Positions 8,979 through 17,024 of a stretch of DNA of 64,000 nucleotides are shown here, piece by piece (the stretch's first letter is position 1; each line of letters begins with the position of its first letter). The translations under genes were made by a program, and so were the position numbers. The notes below the pieces were generated by a model, which was not told where the DNA came from, made no database searches, and was given only the letters and a program-made list of their open reading frames with translations. This stretch comes from Blastococcus saxobsidens DD2 (GTDB taxonomy: Bacteria; Actinomycetota; Actinomycetes; Mycobacteriales; Geodermatophilaceae): contig NC_016943.1 in NCBI RefSeq assembly GCF_000284015.1, positions 3,761,541-3,825,540 of the forward strand, in the 5' to 3' direction.

Positions 8979-9599
8979 GTGAGCTGCCACCGCCGGCCGC
9001 GGCGGCCGGTGCAGCCGTGGCTGCGACTGCTCGCCGGCACCGCCTTGGTGGCCGGCACGGTCGCGCTGATCTCTCCCGGCGCGAACGTCCCCGCGGCGGG
9101 GTCCACCGCGACCCCGCCGGTCCCCGTGGTGACCGGGCACGGCACGGTGAGTGCGGCGGCGCCGCCGGTCCGGGTGCGGGTCCCGGCGATCGGCGTGGAC
9201 AGCCCGCTGGTCGAGCTCGGCATCGACGGCGCCGGCGCGCTGGTGCCGCCCGCGGACTTCGCCCGTGCCGGTTGGTTCGCCGGGGGGCCGGCCCCCGGTG
9301 ACGTCGGGCCGTCCGTGATCGCCGGTCACGTCGACTCGCGGGACGGGCCCGCGGTGTTCTTCCGGCTGGACGAACTGGCGGCCGGCGACGAGGTGCTGGT
9401 CGACCGCGCCGACGGCACGACGGCCCGTTTCACCGTCACCGGCGCCGACCGCTTCCCGAAGGACCGGTTCCCGACCCAGGAGGTCTACGGTCCGACACCC
9501 CGCGCCGAGCTCACGCTGATCACCTGCGGCGGGGAGTTCGACCGCGAGCGGCGCAGCTATCGCGACAACGTCGTGGTGACCGCCGTCCTCGTGAGCTGA
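8979..9599 (+). CDS. Class F sortase
   Basis: A 206-residue membrane-tethered transpeptidase. After a basic N-terminus and one membrane helix (about residues 15-33) comes the sortase beta-barrel. The catalytic His is in IAGHVDSRDGP, the Cys in LTLITCGGEFD and the Arg in RRSYRDNVVV. The spacing and the short ITCGG motif are those of the actinobacterial class F group. GTG start at 8979, 10 bp after the DUF4397 stop. It probably anchors the upstream DUF4397 protein. A stop-spanning hairpin separates it from the convergent gene. Confidence 0.88.
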   Translation: MSCHRRPRRPVQPWLRLLAGTALVAGTVALISPGANVPAAGSTATPPVPVVTGHGTVSAAAPPVRVRVPAIGVDSPLVELGIDGAGALVPPADFARAGWFAGGPAPGDVGPSVIAGHVDSRDGPAVFFRLDELAAGDEVLVDRADGTTARFTVTGADRFPKDRFPTQEVYGPTPRAELTLITCGGEFDRERRSYRDNVVVTAVLVS

Positions 9600-9616
9600 C
9601 GGCCGCCGCCCGTCAG
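9596..9616. terminator. Bidirectional hairpin spanning two convergent stop codons
   Basis: Stem CTGACGG (9596-9602) and CCGTCAG (9610-9616) with loop CCGCCGC. It contains the TGA of the sortase gene and the stop of the minus-strand zinc-motif gene, so both transcripts would form it. No T-run. Confidence 0.5.
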
Positions 9617-9936
9617 CGGCGACGGTCGCGGGCCCGCCAGCAGGCGGTGTGCCAGTGCCGCCGCCAGTCGGCGGCGGAGTCGACGTCCCAGGGCTGGAGG
9701 TCGGAGTCCCGGGCGTACGCCGGCCAGGTCACCACGTGCGGTGTGCCGGGACGGATCTCCTGGTCGCAGCCCGGACAGCGGTAGGTCTTGCCGGTCGCCG
9801 CCCCGGTGATCCCGCGCACCACCCAGTCGCCGTCCGTGGCTTCCTCGACCTGCTCGACGCCCCGCCGGCGCACCCCCGACCCACCCGGCGCACGATCCGG
9901 GGATCGCGAACCGGCCCGGGGGCGGCGACGGGGCAC
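9613..9936 (-). CDS. Small conserved actinobacterial protein with putative zinc site
   Basis: A 107-residue basic protein. A folded C-terminal part of about 75 residues carries YRCPGCDQEI followed by HWHTACW, giving a CxxC...HxxxC pattern suitable for one zinc. The first 30 residues are Arg/Pro-rich. Homologues in actinobacteria are often loosely called ATP/GTP-binding proteins, but I see no P-loop here. GTG start at 9936, only 3 bp after the stop of the fused dehydrogenase, so it is probably co-transcribed with it. Function unknown. Confidence 0.7.
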   Translation of the reverse strand: MPRRRPRAGSRSPDRAPGGSGVRRRGVEQVEEATDGDWVVRGITGAATGKTYRCPGCDQEIRPGTPHVVTWPAYARDSDLQPWDVDSAADWRRHWHTACWRARDRRR

Positions 9937-9939
9937 GCG

Positions 9940-11721
9940 TCAGCGGCTGGCGTAGTCCCGGAACCCGCGGCCGGTCTTGCGGCCCAGGTAGCCGGCGGTC
10001 ACCAGGTGCTCGAGCAGCGGGGCCGGGGCGAAGCCGGGCTCGCGGAACTCGGTGTAGAGCTCCCGCTCGATGGCCAGGGAGACGTCGAGGCCGACGACGT
10101 CGAGCAGCTCGAACGGACCCATCGGGTAGCCGCAGCCGACCTTCATGGCGGCGTCGATGTCATCCGCGGTCGCGTAGTGGGCCTCGAGCATCTTGACCGC
10201 GTCGTTCAGGTACGGGAAGAGCAGGGCGTTGACGATGAAGCCGGCCCGGTCGGTGCACGAGACCGCGTGCTTCGCCAGCTTCGCCGAGACCGCGTGCACG
10301 GTCGCCGCGACGTCGGGCGCGGTGGAGATCGTCGAGACGACCTCCACCAGCTTCATGACCTGCGCCGGGTTGAAGAAGTGCATCCCGACCACGTCGGCGG
10401 GGCGGCCGCTGGCCTTGGCGCACTCGATGACCGGCAGGCTGGAGGTCGTGGTGGCCAGGACGGCACCCGGCTTGGCGATCTCGCCGAGGTTGGCGAACAG
10501 CGCCTCCTTGACCGGCAGCGACTCGACGACGGCCTCGATGATCAGGTCGCGGTCGGCGAGGTCGTCCAGCGAGGTGGTGCCGGTGATCCGGCCGAGGATC
10601 TCGTCCCGGGCGGCCTCCTCGAGCCGCCCGCGGACGACCTGCTTGTCGAGCGACTTGGCCAGCGCCGTGCGGACCGCCTCGACCTTCTCGGCCGCGCGGG
10701 CGACGAAGACCACGTCGTAGCCGCCCTTGGCGACGACCTCGATGATGCCGGTGGCCATCGTGCCGGAGCCGACGACGCCCACGGTCGACACCGGCCGGGC
10801 GCCCTCGGCGGCGCCGCCGGGGATCGGGGTGGCCGCGTCCGGGACCACCTCGGCGGAGCCGGCCTCGGCGTAGGTGTAGAAGCCGCGGCCGACCTTCCGG
10901 CCGAGCAGCCCGGCGGTCATCATCTGCTTGATGACCGGGCTGGGTGCGTGCAGCCGGTTGCGCGACTGCTTGTACATCGTGTCGAGGATCTCGTAGGCGG
11001 TGTCGATGCCGATGAGGTCCATGAGCGCCAGCGGCCCCATGGGCAGGCCGCAGCCCAGCCGCATGGCGGCGTCGATGTCCTCACGGCTGGCGTACCGGTT
11101 CTCGTACATCGACACCGCGTGGTTGAGGTAGCCGAAGAGCAGCGCGTTGGCGATGAAGCCCGCCTTGTCGCCGATCGTCACGTCGACCTTGCCCAACCGA
11201 TCGGCGAGGGCCTCGACGTCCTCGACCACCGAGGGCTCGGTGACGACGGTGCGCACCACCTCGACCAGCTTCATGACCGGCGCCGGGTTGAAGAAGTGCA
11301 TGCCGATGACCTTGCTGGGCCGGCCGGTGACCACGGACAGCTCGGTGACCGAGAGGCTCGAGGTGTTCGTCGCCAGGATGGTGTCCGGCGGGCAGATCTT
11401 GTCGAGCTTGGCGAAGACCTCGGCCTTGAGCTCCATCCGCTCCGGGATGGCCTCGATGACCAGCTCCGCGGACGAGAGGTCCTCCAGCGAGGTCGAGAAG
11501 CGGACCCGCTCGAAGATCGCGTCGCGCTCCGCCGGGTCGAGCTTTCCCCGGGCCACGGCTCGGTCGGTCGACTGCTCCAGGTGGCCACGACCGCGGGCGA
11601 GCGCCTCGTCGGTGACCTCCACGGCGGTGACCGACAGGCCCGCCCGGGCGAGCACCTCCGTGATCCCGGCACCCATGGTGCCCAGCCCCACGACGCCGAC
11701 CTCGTTCAGTTCCCTGGCCAC
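9940..11721 (-). CDS. Fused two-module 3-hydroxyacyl-CoA (3-hydroxybutyryl-CoA) dehydrogenase
   Basis: A 593-residue protein made of two complete 3-hydroxyacyl-CoA dehydrogenase units, residues about 1-285 and 305-590. Each has an NAD Rossmann loop (GVVGLGTMGAGI; GVVGSGTMATGI), the HFFNPA catalytic histidine segment followed by VMKLVEVV, and the LGRKxGRGFYTY-type end. The second unit has ATTTSS where the first has ATNTSS. The GTG at 11721 is preferred over GTG 11739 because GGAGGAG sits 8 nt upstream. It oxidises 3-hydroxyacyl-CoA to 3-ketoacyl-CoA or runs in reverse, making 3-hydroxybutyryl-CoA from acetoacetyl-CoA, fitting the pathway genes around it. Confidence 0.9.
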   Translation of the reverse strand: MARELNEVGVVGLGTMGAGITEVLARAGLSVTAVEVTDEALARGRGHLEQSTDRAVARGKLDPAERDAIFERVRFSTSLEDLSSAELVIEAIPERMELKAEVFAKLDKICPPDTILATNTSSLSVTELSVVTGRPSKVIGMHFFNPAPVMKLVEVVRTVVTEPSVVEDVEALADRLGKVDVTIGDKAGFIANALLFGYLNHAVSMYENRYASREDIDAAMRLGCGLPMGPLALMDLIGIDTAYEILDTMYKQSRNRLHAPSPVIKQMMTAGLLGRKVGRGFYTYAEAGSAEVVPDAATPIPGGAAEGARPVSTVGVVGSGTMATGIIEVVAKGGYDVVFVARAAEKVEAVRTALAKSLDKQVVRGRLEEAARDEILGRITGTTSLDDLADRDLIIEAVVESLPVKEALFANLGEIAKPGAVLATTTSSLPVIECAKASGRPADVVGMHFFNPAQVMKLVEVVSTISTAPDVAATVHAVSAKLAKHAVSCTDRAGFIVNALLFPYLNDAVKMLEAHYATADDIDAAMKVGCGYPMGPFELLDVVGLDVSLAIERELYTEFREPGFAPAPLLEHLVTAGYLGRKTGRGFRDYASR

Positions 11722-11821
11722 GTTGCCCTCTCCTCCCACCGCCGGTGATCGCGGGGAAGTCTCTCACCTCCCCGCTCCGGGGCTGCGCGCGACTACCGGT
11801 CGGTAACCTCCCGGGCCACCG

Positions 11822-12493
11822 TCAGAACAGGCGCTGGGTGGGGTCGTCGGTCCCCTTCAGCACGGCGTAGTCGACCGTGACGCAGTCGATGCCGCGGTCG
11901 GTGGCCAGCACACGGGCCTGCGGCTTGATCTCCTGGGCGGCGAACACCCCGCGGACCGGCGCCAGCAGCGGGTCGCGGTTGAGCAGTTCCAGGTAGCGGG
12001 TCAGCTGCTCGACCCCGTCGATCTCCCCGCGGCGCTTGATCTCCACGGCGACGGTGGTGCCGCCGGCGTCCCGGCACAGCAGGTCGACCGGCCCGATCGC
12101 CGTCGGGTACTCGCGCCGGACCAGCGACCAGCCGGGCCCGAAGGTCTCCACGTGCAGGGCGAGCAGGCGCTGGAGCTCGGCCTCGACGCCGTCCTTCTGC
12201 AGCCCGGGATCGACACCGAGCTCGTGGGAGTGGTCGTGCTCGACGGCGTCGATCGTGATGACCAGCTGCTCGCCGGCCTTGTTCGTCACCGTCCACGTGC
12301 CCGCCCCGTCCACGAGGTCGTCCTTGAGCGTGCAGGGCGGGGTCATCCAGTTCAGCGGCTTGTAGGCGCGGTCGTCGGCGTGGATGGACACCGAGCCGTC
12401 GGCCTTGACCAGCAGCAGACGGGTCGCCATCGGCAGATGGGCGGTGAGCCGACCGATGTAGTCGACGGAGCAGCGGGCGATCACCAGGCGCAC
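11822..12493 (-). CDS. nucS: Mismatch-specific endonuclease NucS (EndoMS)
   Basis: A 223-residue enzyme, the usual length for actinobacterial NucS. It cuts both strands at G-T, G-G and T-T mismatches and works with the sliding clamp, replacing MutS/MutL repair. The N-terminal dimerisation domain starts [20 protein letters not shown]. The C-terminal RecB-like nuclease core has [20 protein letters not shown] with the D...E-K catalytic triad. The C-terminal TQRLF resembles a clamp-binding peptide. The GTG at 12493 is chosen because family members begin at this point. A perfect dyad lies 15 bp upstream. Confidence 0.95.
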   Translation of the reverse strand: MRLVIARCSVDYIGRLTAHLPMATRLLLVKADGSVSIHADDRAYKPLNWMTPPCTLKDDLVDGAGTWTVTNKAGEQLVITIDAVEHDHSHELGVDPGLQKDGVEAELQRLLALHVETFGPGWSLVRREYPTAIGPVDLLCRDAGGTTVAVEIKRRGEIDGVEQLTRYLELLNRDPLLAPVRGVFAAQEIKPQARVLATDRGIDCVTVDYAVLKGTDDPTQRLF

Positions 12494-12507
12494 GGACGAC
12501 GACGGTA

Positions 12508-12527
12508 CCGGTCCGGTGCCGGACCGG
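12508..12527. promoter_or_regulatory. Perfect inverted repeat upstream of nucS
   Basis: Arms CCGGTCCGG and CCGGACCGG separated by TG, 15 bp before the nucS start in the 101-bp divergent gap shared with the EAL gene. It could be an operator for either gene or a leader hairpin. No known regulator motif is recognised. Confidence 0.35.
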
Positions 12528-12594
12528 AGGGGCCCACCGGTTACGGAAAGACCCGTACCGGAAGTCGTGGTGGCGACCGTCACCTGAGCCCAGA

Positions 12595-13344
12595 ATGGGC
12601 GGCGTGCCAGGTGCGGGGGGAACCACGACGGTCGCAACCGGCGGCGCGCTCGCCGACGACTGGGTGCACTGGCTGCTCGACGCGGCCCGCGCCCGGCTCG
12701 GCATGGAGGAGGTCATCGGCCACGAGGCCCTCAGCCGGTTCCCGGCGTGGGCCGCCGACGGGCCCGCGGAGCTGTTCAGCGAGGCCGCCGCCACCGGCGT
12801 CGGCGTCGAGCTGGAGGAGGTCGCGGTCCGTGCCGCGCTCGCGGAGGCCGGCCGGCTGCCCGGGGAGCTGACCCTCGCGGTGAACCTCTCGGCCGGCGCG
12901 TTCCTGTGCCCGTCCGTGGTCGACGCGCTGCTGGAGCACGCAGGCTGCCCGCTGGCCGTGGAGATCACCGAGCACAGCCCCGTCGACGACTACGAGTCCG
13001 TCCTCGCGACCACCAGGCGGCTGCGCCACGCCGGCGTCGCCATCAGCGTGGACGACGCCGGGGCCGGGTACGCCAGCCTCCGGCACATCCTTCGACTGAA
13101 TCCCGACGTGATCAAGCTCGACATCGGGCTGGTGATGGGTCTGCACACCGACCGCGCCCGCCAGGCCATGACCTCGGCGATGGTCGCGTTCGCCGGTGAG
13201 ACGGGCGCTCTCCTGATCGCCGAGGGAGTGGAGGACGCAGCAGAGCGGGACACCCTGGTGGCCCGCGGCGTCCGGTACGGGCAGGGATACCTGTTCGGCC
13301 GGCCCCGTCCGGCCGGCGAGGTGCTGTCCGCCCTCGGCAGGTAG
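12595..13344 (+). CDS. EAL-domain cyclic-di-GMP phosphodiesterase
   Basis: A stand-alone EAL domain of 249 residues hydrolysing c-di-GMP. Conserved elements are visible in order: GHEALSR (EAL motif), VNLSAGAF (metal/substrate Asn), VEITEH (Glu), [12 protein letters not shown] (two Asp), IKLDI (Lys), IAEGVE (Glu) and GQGYLFGRP. All catalytic residues appear present, so it should be active. The usual QPI strand before EAL is not recognisable. There is no GGDEF, PAS or membrane segment. The start is ATG 12595 or GTG 12604; neither has a good ribosome site. It is divergent from nucS. Confidence 0.85.
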   Translation: MGGVPGAGGTTTVATGGALADDWVHWLLDAARARLGMEEVIGHEALSRFPAWAADGPAELFSEAAATGVGVELEEVAVRAALAEAGRLPGELTLAVNLSAGAFLCPSVVDALLEHAGCPLAVEITEHSPVDDYESVLATTRRLRHAGVAISVDDAGAGYASLRHILRLNPDVIKLDIGLVMGLHTDRARQAMTSAMVAFAGETGALLIAEGVEDAAERDTLVARGVRYGQGYLFGRPRPAGEVLSALGR

Positions 13345-13393
13345 GACGGGAGAAGGCCGGAACCTTTCGTGCTGCCCGCCCCGTCATACCCGT

Positions 13394-14311
13394 ATGAGCA
13401 ACCATCGACTGCACGTCGCAGCCGCCGTGGTGCTGGCCCTGCTGCTCAGCGCCTGCGCCGGGAAGGGTGGGAACGGCGGGAACGGCGGCTCCGCCGCCGG
13501 CCCGTCGCCGGAACCGCAGCCGGACCCGGCCACGGTCGTGCTGCAGGTCAGCGAGGTCGGTGGCTTCACGACCCCGGCCCTGCTGGCCGGCCGGGTGCCC
13601 AGCGTGACGGTGTACTCCGACGGCCGGGTGATCACCGACGGCCCGGTGCCGGCCATCTGGCCCGCGCCCGCGCTGCCGAACCTGCAGCTCTACCAGCTCG
13701 ACGACGGCGGGGTGCGCGAGCTCGTCGAGCAGGCCCTGGCCGCGGGCGTCACCGAGACGACCGATCTCGGCAGCCCACCGCTCGCCGACGTCACCAGCAC
13801 CCGCATCACGGTCCGCACGGGCGGGGAGATCGTCACCCGGGAGGTCTACGCCCTCGGGATCGGTGCGCCGCGCCTGCCGGACGACGGCCCGGCGGCGCCC
13901 GCGGACGACGGAAGCGGCCTGACCGAGGAGCAGATGGCCGCACGCGCCGAGCTGTCGGCGTTGGTCGACGCCCTGCGGAACCCGGGCGAGGTGCTGGGCG
14001 CCGAGTGGGTGACCGAGCCCGAGCCCTACGTCCCCGAAGCGGTGGCGGCGCTGGTCTCGCCCTACGTCGACCCGGCTCCGGATCTTCCCCAGCCGGAGGT
14101 AGCGTGGCCCGGCCCGCCGCTGCCGGGCGAGCCGATCGCGCCCGGGGTCACCTGCGTGACCGCCACCGGGGAGCAGGCCGACGCCGTCCTCGCTGCCGCG
14201 GCCGACGCCTCCGGCGCGACCCCGTGGACGACGGACGACGGCACCCGCTGGTCCGTGGTCCTCCGGCCGCTGCTGCCCCACGAGTCCGGCTGCGACGACC
14301 TGGTGGACTGA
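13394..14311 (+). CDS. Hypothetical lipoprotein
   Basis: A 305-residue exported lipoprotein with signal peptide VVLALLLSAC, lipidation at Cys21, followed by a Gly/Asn linker (GKGGNGGNGG). The mature domain is rich in beta-type segments (ATVVLQVSEVGG, VTVYSDGRVITDG) and has a pair of cysteines late (GVTCVTATG, SGCDDL) that may form a disulfide. It resembles conserved uncharacterised actinobacterial lipoproteins. No enzymatic motif is seen. The ATG start lies close to the upstream EAL stop but lacks an obvious ribosome site. Confidence 0.7.
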   Translation: MSNHRLHVAAAVVLALLLSACAGKGGNGGNGGSAAGPSPEPQPDPATVVLQVSEVGGFTTPALLAGRVPSVTVYSDGRVITDGPVPAIWPAPALPNLQLYQLDDGGVRELVEQALAAGVTETTDLGSPPLADVTSTRITVRTGGEIVTREVYALGIGAPRLPDDGPAAPADDGSGLTEEQMAARAELSALVDALRNPGEVLGAEWVTEPEPYVPEAVAALVSPYVDPAPDLPQPEVAWPGPPLPGEPIAPGVTCVTATGEQADAVLAAAADASGATPWTTDDGTRWSVVLRPLLPHESGCDDLVD

Positions 14312-14378
14312 GCTGGACGTCACCGACGGGCCCGCCGCTCCGCGAGGAGGGGCGCGCCCATCGGCTGAAGCGCCTCGA

Positions 14379-14753
14379 ATGGCCCAGGATCCAGGGCGAC
14401 GCACGCACGTCGACGTCCTGCCCCGGCGGAGAGCCACCGGGATGGAGGTAGCCGGGCCGACGCCGACGCAGAAGACCCGCTTCTTCGGAGTGCGGACCTT
14501 GGACCCGCAGACGTACGGCAAGGACTTCGCCGTCGTCGTGGAACAGGTGCTGCAGCGGCTGTCGGCCACCGGCGCGCAGCTGGAGGTGGAGCTGGAGATC
14601 TCGGCGACCAAGGCCGAAGGCTTAGGCGACGACGTCGTCCGCACCGTATCGGAGAACGCCGGCACCCTCCGCTTCGAGCAGTCCGGCTTCGAGACCGACC
14701 GACGCGGGGCTGCGGCGTTTCCTTGGCTGTGTAGCGCGCTCTACAAAGGATAG
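14379..14753 (+). pseudogene. C-terminal remnant of a DUF499-family ATPase
   Basis: About 100 residues from KTRFFGVRTLDPQTYGKDF through VRTVSENAGTLRFEQSGFE match what I know of the extreme C-terminus of large (about 1000-residue) DUF499 ATP-binding proteins. Those proteins sit in predicted phage-defence cassettes with DUF3780/DUF1156 methylase genes. The ATPase part is absent; upstream lies the intact lipoprotein gene. The fragment ends with TAG at 14751-14753 just before the Fic gene. It is best read as the scar of a lost defence module. Whether it is still translated is unknown. Confidence 0.6.
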
Positions 14754-14798
14754 TCGCTAACCTTGCCGAAACGGAGGTCCGAGGGAAGGAAACCCGCC

Positions 14799-16091
14799 AT
14801 GGCTCGATGGCGAGCCGAGTACTGGCCAGCATCCGAGTCCACCATGCTGCCCCGGCGTGAACGCAAGAGCGGCCCCTTCCAGTCCTACCTCCCCGATCCC
14901 TTGGGCGACCGAGCGCTTCGAGTAGACCCAGTACTGGGAGAGCTGGCAGCTGACGCTGAACGTGCGGTTCGAGCTGTCAGCTCGCAGCCGGGCGTCACCG
15001 GGCTGCAAGGCCTGTCCCGATTCCTGCTCCGGTCCGAGGCCATTGCCAGCTCCCTCATCGAGGGAGTGGCGCCAGGTGCGCAGCAAGTGGCCCTCGCAGA
15101 GCTCGCCCAGGTAGAAGGTCTCAAGGGGTTCAGCGAGCAGGCGCGGCTCGTCGCCAACAACATCACCGTGCTCCGGGACGCAGCAGGACGGCTGGCCCAG
15201 GCCGATCACGTCCGGATGCCCGACATCGATGCACTGCACCGTGCGCTGCTCCCGGAGGAGAAGCATCACGGCATCCGCCGTGTCCAGAACTGGATCGGAC
15301 GGTCGAGCTACCACCCCCTCGACGCGGTCTTCGTCCCTCCGCCGCCCGACCTCGTTGCTCCCATGATCGACGATCTGGTGCGCTACATGAACGGCTCCGT
15401 GCATGCCCCCCTCATCCAGGCAGCGCTGGTGCATGCGCAATTCGAAACGATCCATCCCTTCACCGACGGCAACGGCAGAGTGGGTCGGGCCCTGATCCAC
15501 ACCGTCTTGACCCGTCGCGGACTGACCTCCTCGTCGGTTCTCCCGATCAGCCTCGTCCTCGCAACGCTGGCCGAGGAGTACATCGCGGGACTCACGCACT
15601 ACCGGTATGACGGCCCATCAGGCAGCGAGGCAGCACATGAAGGAGTCTCGGCGTGGCTGCGCGTCTTCCTCGAGGCCGCATTGGTCGCTGCCGAGCAAGC
15701 CAGGCTCGTATCCGCCGAAGTGCTTGCGCTCACCCAAGAATGGGACGCACGCGTGCGCGCCCACCGCCAGGAGAAGGGACTCCGAGGCGTCCCGCGTGCC
15801 GATTCTGTCTCCGCTCGACTACTCGCTCGACTCCCCGAAGCACCGGTGGTCACGCTTGCGACGGTGCAGCGCATCCTCGACGTATCCGACGTCGCAGCCC
15901 GTGCAGGCTTGGAGGAGCTGACTGATGCCGGGGTGCTCACGCGGAGAAAGCTGGGCGGCCAGACCGCCGGGTTCCTGGCCAGAGAGGTCTTCGACTTGAT
16001 CGGTCACGCCGAACGTCAGCTGGCGAGCACCCGGTTCGACACCCGCATCTCCTCACCGGACCGTCCCGTGCCGGCGCCTCCGCAGTCCTGA
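14799..16091 (+). CDS. Fic family protein (AMP-transferase) with N-terminal autoinhibitory motif
   Basis: A 430-residue class II Fic protein. The active-site motif HPFTDGNGRVGR is at residues 219-230 with the catalytic His and the phosphate-binding loop intact. The inhibitory helix motif SSLIEG is at residues 84-89 and would block ATP until released. The C-terminal third contains a winged-helix-like domain (VVTLATVQRILDVSDVAARAGLEELTDAG, split here as two parts: VVTLATVQRIL then DVSDVAARAGLEEL). ATG 14799 is chosen over TTG 14763 because GAGGGAAGGA lies just upstream. GC and codon use are lower than the neighbours, so it is probably acquired. Confidence 0.9.
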   Translation: MARWRAEYWPASESTMLPRRERKSGPFQSYLPDPLGDRALRVDPVLGELAADAERAVRAVSSQPGVTGLQGLSRFLLRSEAIASSLIEGVAPGAQQVALAELAQVEGLKGFSEQARLVANNITVLRDAAGRLAQADHVRMPDIDALHRALLPEEKHHGIRRVQNWIGRSSYHPLDAVFVPPPPDLVAPMIDDLVRYMNGSVHAPLIQAALVHAQFETIHPFTDGNGRVGRALIHTVLTRRGLTSSSVLPISLVLATLAEEYIAGLTHYRYDGPSGSEAAHEGVSAWLRVFLEAALVAAEQARLVSAEVLALTQEWDARVRAHRQEKGLRGVPRADSVSARLLARLPEAPVVTLATVQRILDVSDVAARAGLEELTDAGVLTRRKLGGQTAGFLAREVFDLIGHAERQLASTRFDTRISSPDRPVPAPPQS

Positions 16092-16234
16092 GAGCCCGGC
16101 TCAGGCCGTCCTGACCGAATCGGGCCTCAGTGACGACCGCTTCCGGGCCTCACAACCGAGTGGTGGCACCGTGCTTGTACTCACTTATCGGCTGATGTGA
16201 GTGCTGACCCACGGGTGCGGACCGACGGCCCGTG

Positions 16235-17005
16235 TCAGTCCGGCCAGACGGGACGCCGCTTCTCCAGGAACGCCGACATGCCCTCGACCGCTCCGGGCAG
16301 CTGGCTGGCGGCGGCCATGACCTCGATCGCCGTCGTGTAGGCGTCCCGCTCGGGCCGGTCCAGCTGGGCGTACATCGTCTGCTTACCCCAGGCCTTGCTG
16401 GCCCGCGAACCCCGGGTGGCCCGGCCCATGAGGTCGGCGACCGCGGCGTCCAGCCGGTCGTCGGGCACGACCCGGTTGACCAGGCCCCACTCCAGGGCGG
16501 TGGCGGCGTCGATGACGTCCCCCGTCAGCGCCAGCTCCATCGCCCGCTTGCGCCCGACGTTGCGGGCGATCGCGACCATCGGGGTGTGGCAGAACCAACC
16601 GCCCTTGCCGCCCGGCGCCGCGAAGCCGGCCGACTCGGCCGCCACCGCCAGGTCGCACGAGGCCACCAGCTGGCAGCCGGCCGCCGTGGCGAGGGCGTGC
16701 ACGCGCGCCAGCACCACCTGCGGCACGTCCTGGACGGTCTGCATCAGCTCCGTGCACAGCGCCAGCAGGCTGCGGACCTCCGGCAGGGAGGCGCCGGCCA
16801 CGTCCGCGAAGTCGTGGCCGGCGCTGAACACCGGCCCCTCGGCGGCGAGCACGATGCCCGCCGCGTCGGACTCCCCGGCCTCGGTGACCGCGGCCAGGAG
16901 CTGGCCGAGGTGTTCCCGCGACAGGGCGTTGCGGCGGGCCGCCCGCACCATCGTGATGCGGACGACGTCGCCGTCCCGCTCGACCCTGGGTGCGCCGTCG
17001 CTCAT
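16235..17005 (-). CDS. Enoyl-CoA hydratase/isomerase family protein
   Basis: A 256-residue crotonase-fold protein. The oxyanion-hole segments FSAGHDFADV and AGCQLVASCDLAVA are present, and the C-terminal helix region is normal. The FSAGHD variant resembles ECHDC3-type members; catalytic glutamates are not clearly placed, so the exact reaction is uncertain. ATG start at 17005. It lies 19 bp after the stop of the meaA-type mutase gene, suggesting one transcript. It could hydrate crotonyl-CoA or handle another short acyl-CoA linked to the ethylmalonyl-CoA pathway. Confidence 0.85.
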   Translation of the reverse strand: MSDGAPRVERDGDVVRITMVRAARRNALSREHLGQLLAAVTEAGESDAAGIVLAAEGPVFSAGHDFADVAGASLPEVRSLLALCTELMQTVQDVPQVVLARVHALATAAGCQLVASCDLAVAAESAGFAAPGGKGGWFCHTPMVAIARNVGRKRAMELALTGDVIDAATALEWGLVNRVVPDDRLDAAVADLMGRATRGSRASKAWGKQTMYAQLDRPERDAYTTAIEVMAAASQLPGAVEGMSAFLEKRRPVWPD

Positions 17006-17024
17006 GCCAGCACGCTAGCCGAGG

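Noticed and set aside
8979-8981. Sortase start further upstream within the DUF4397 gene
   Set aside because: The GTG at 8979 gives a normal membrane-anchored sortase, and upstream codons would overlap the DUF4397 C-terminus.
14379-16091. Working DUF499-Fic defence system
   Set aside because: The DUF499 part lacks its ATPase domain entirely, so only the Fic protein can be active.
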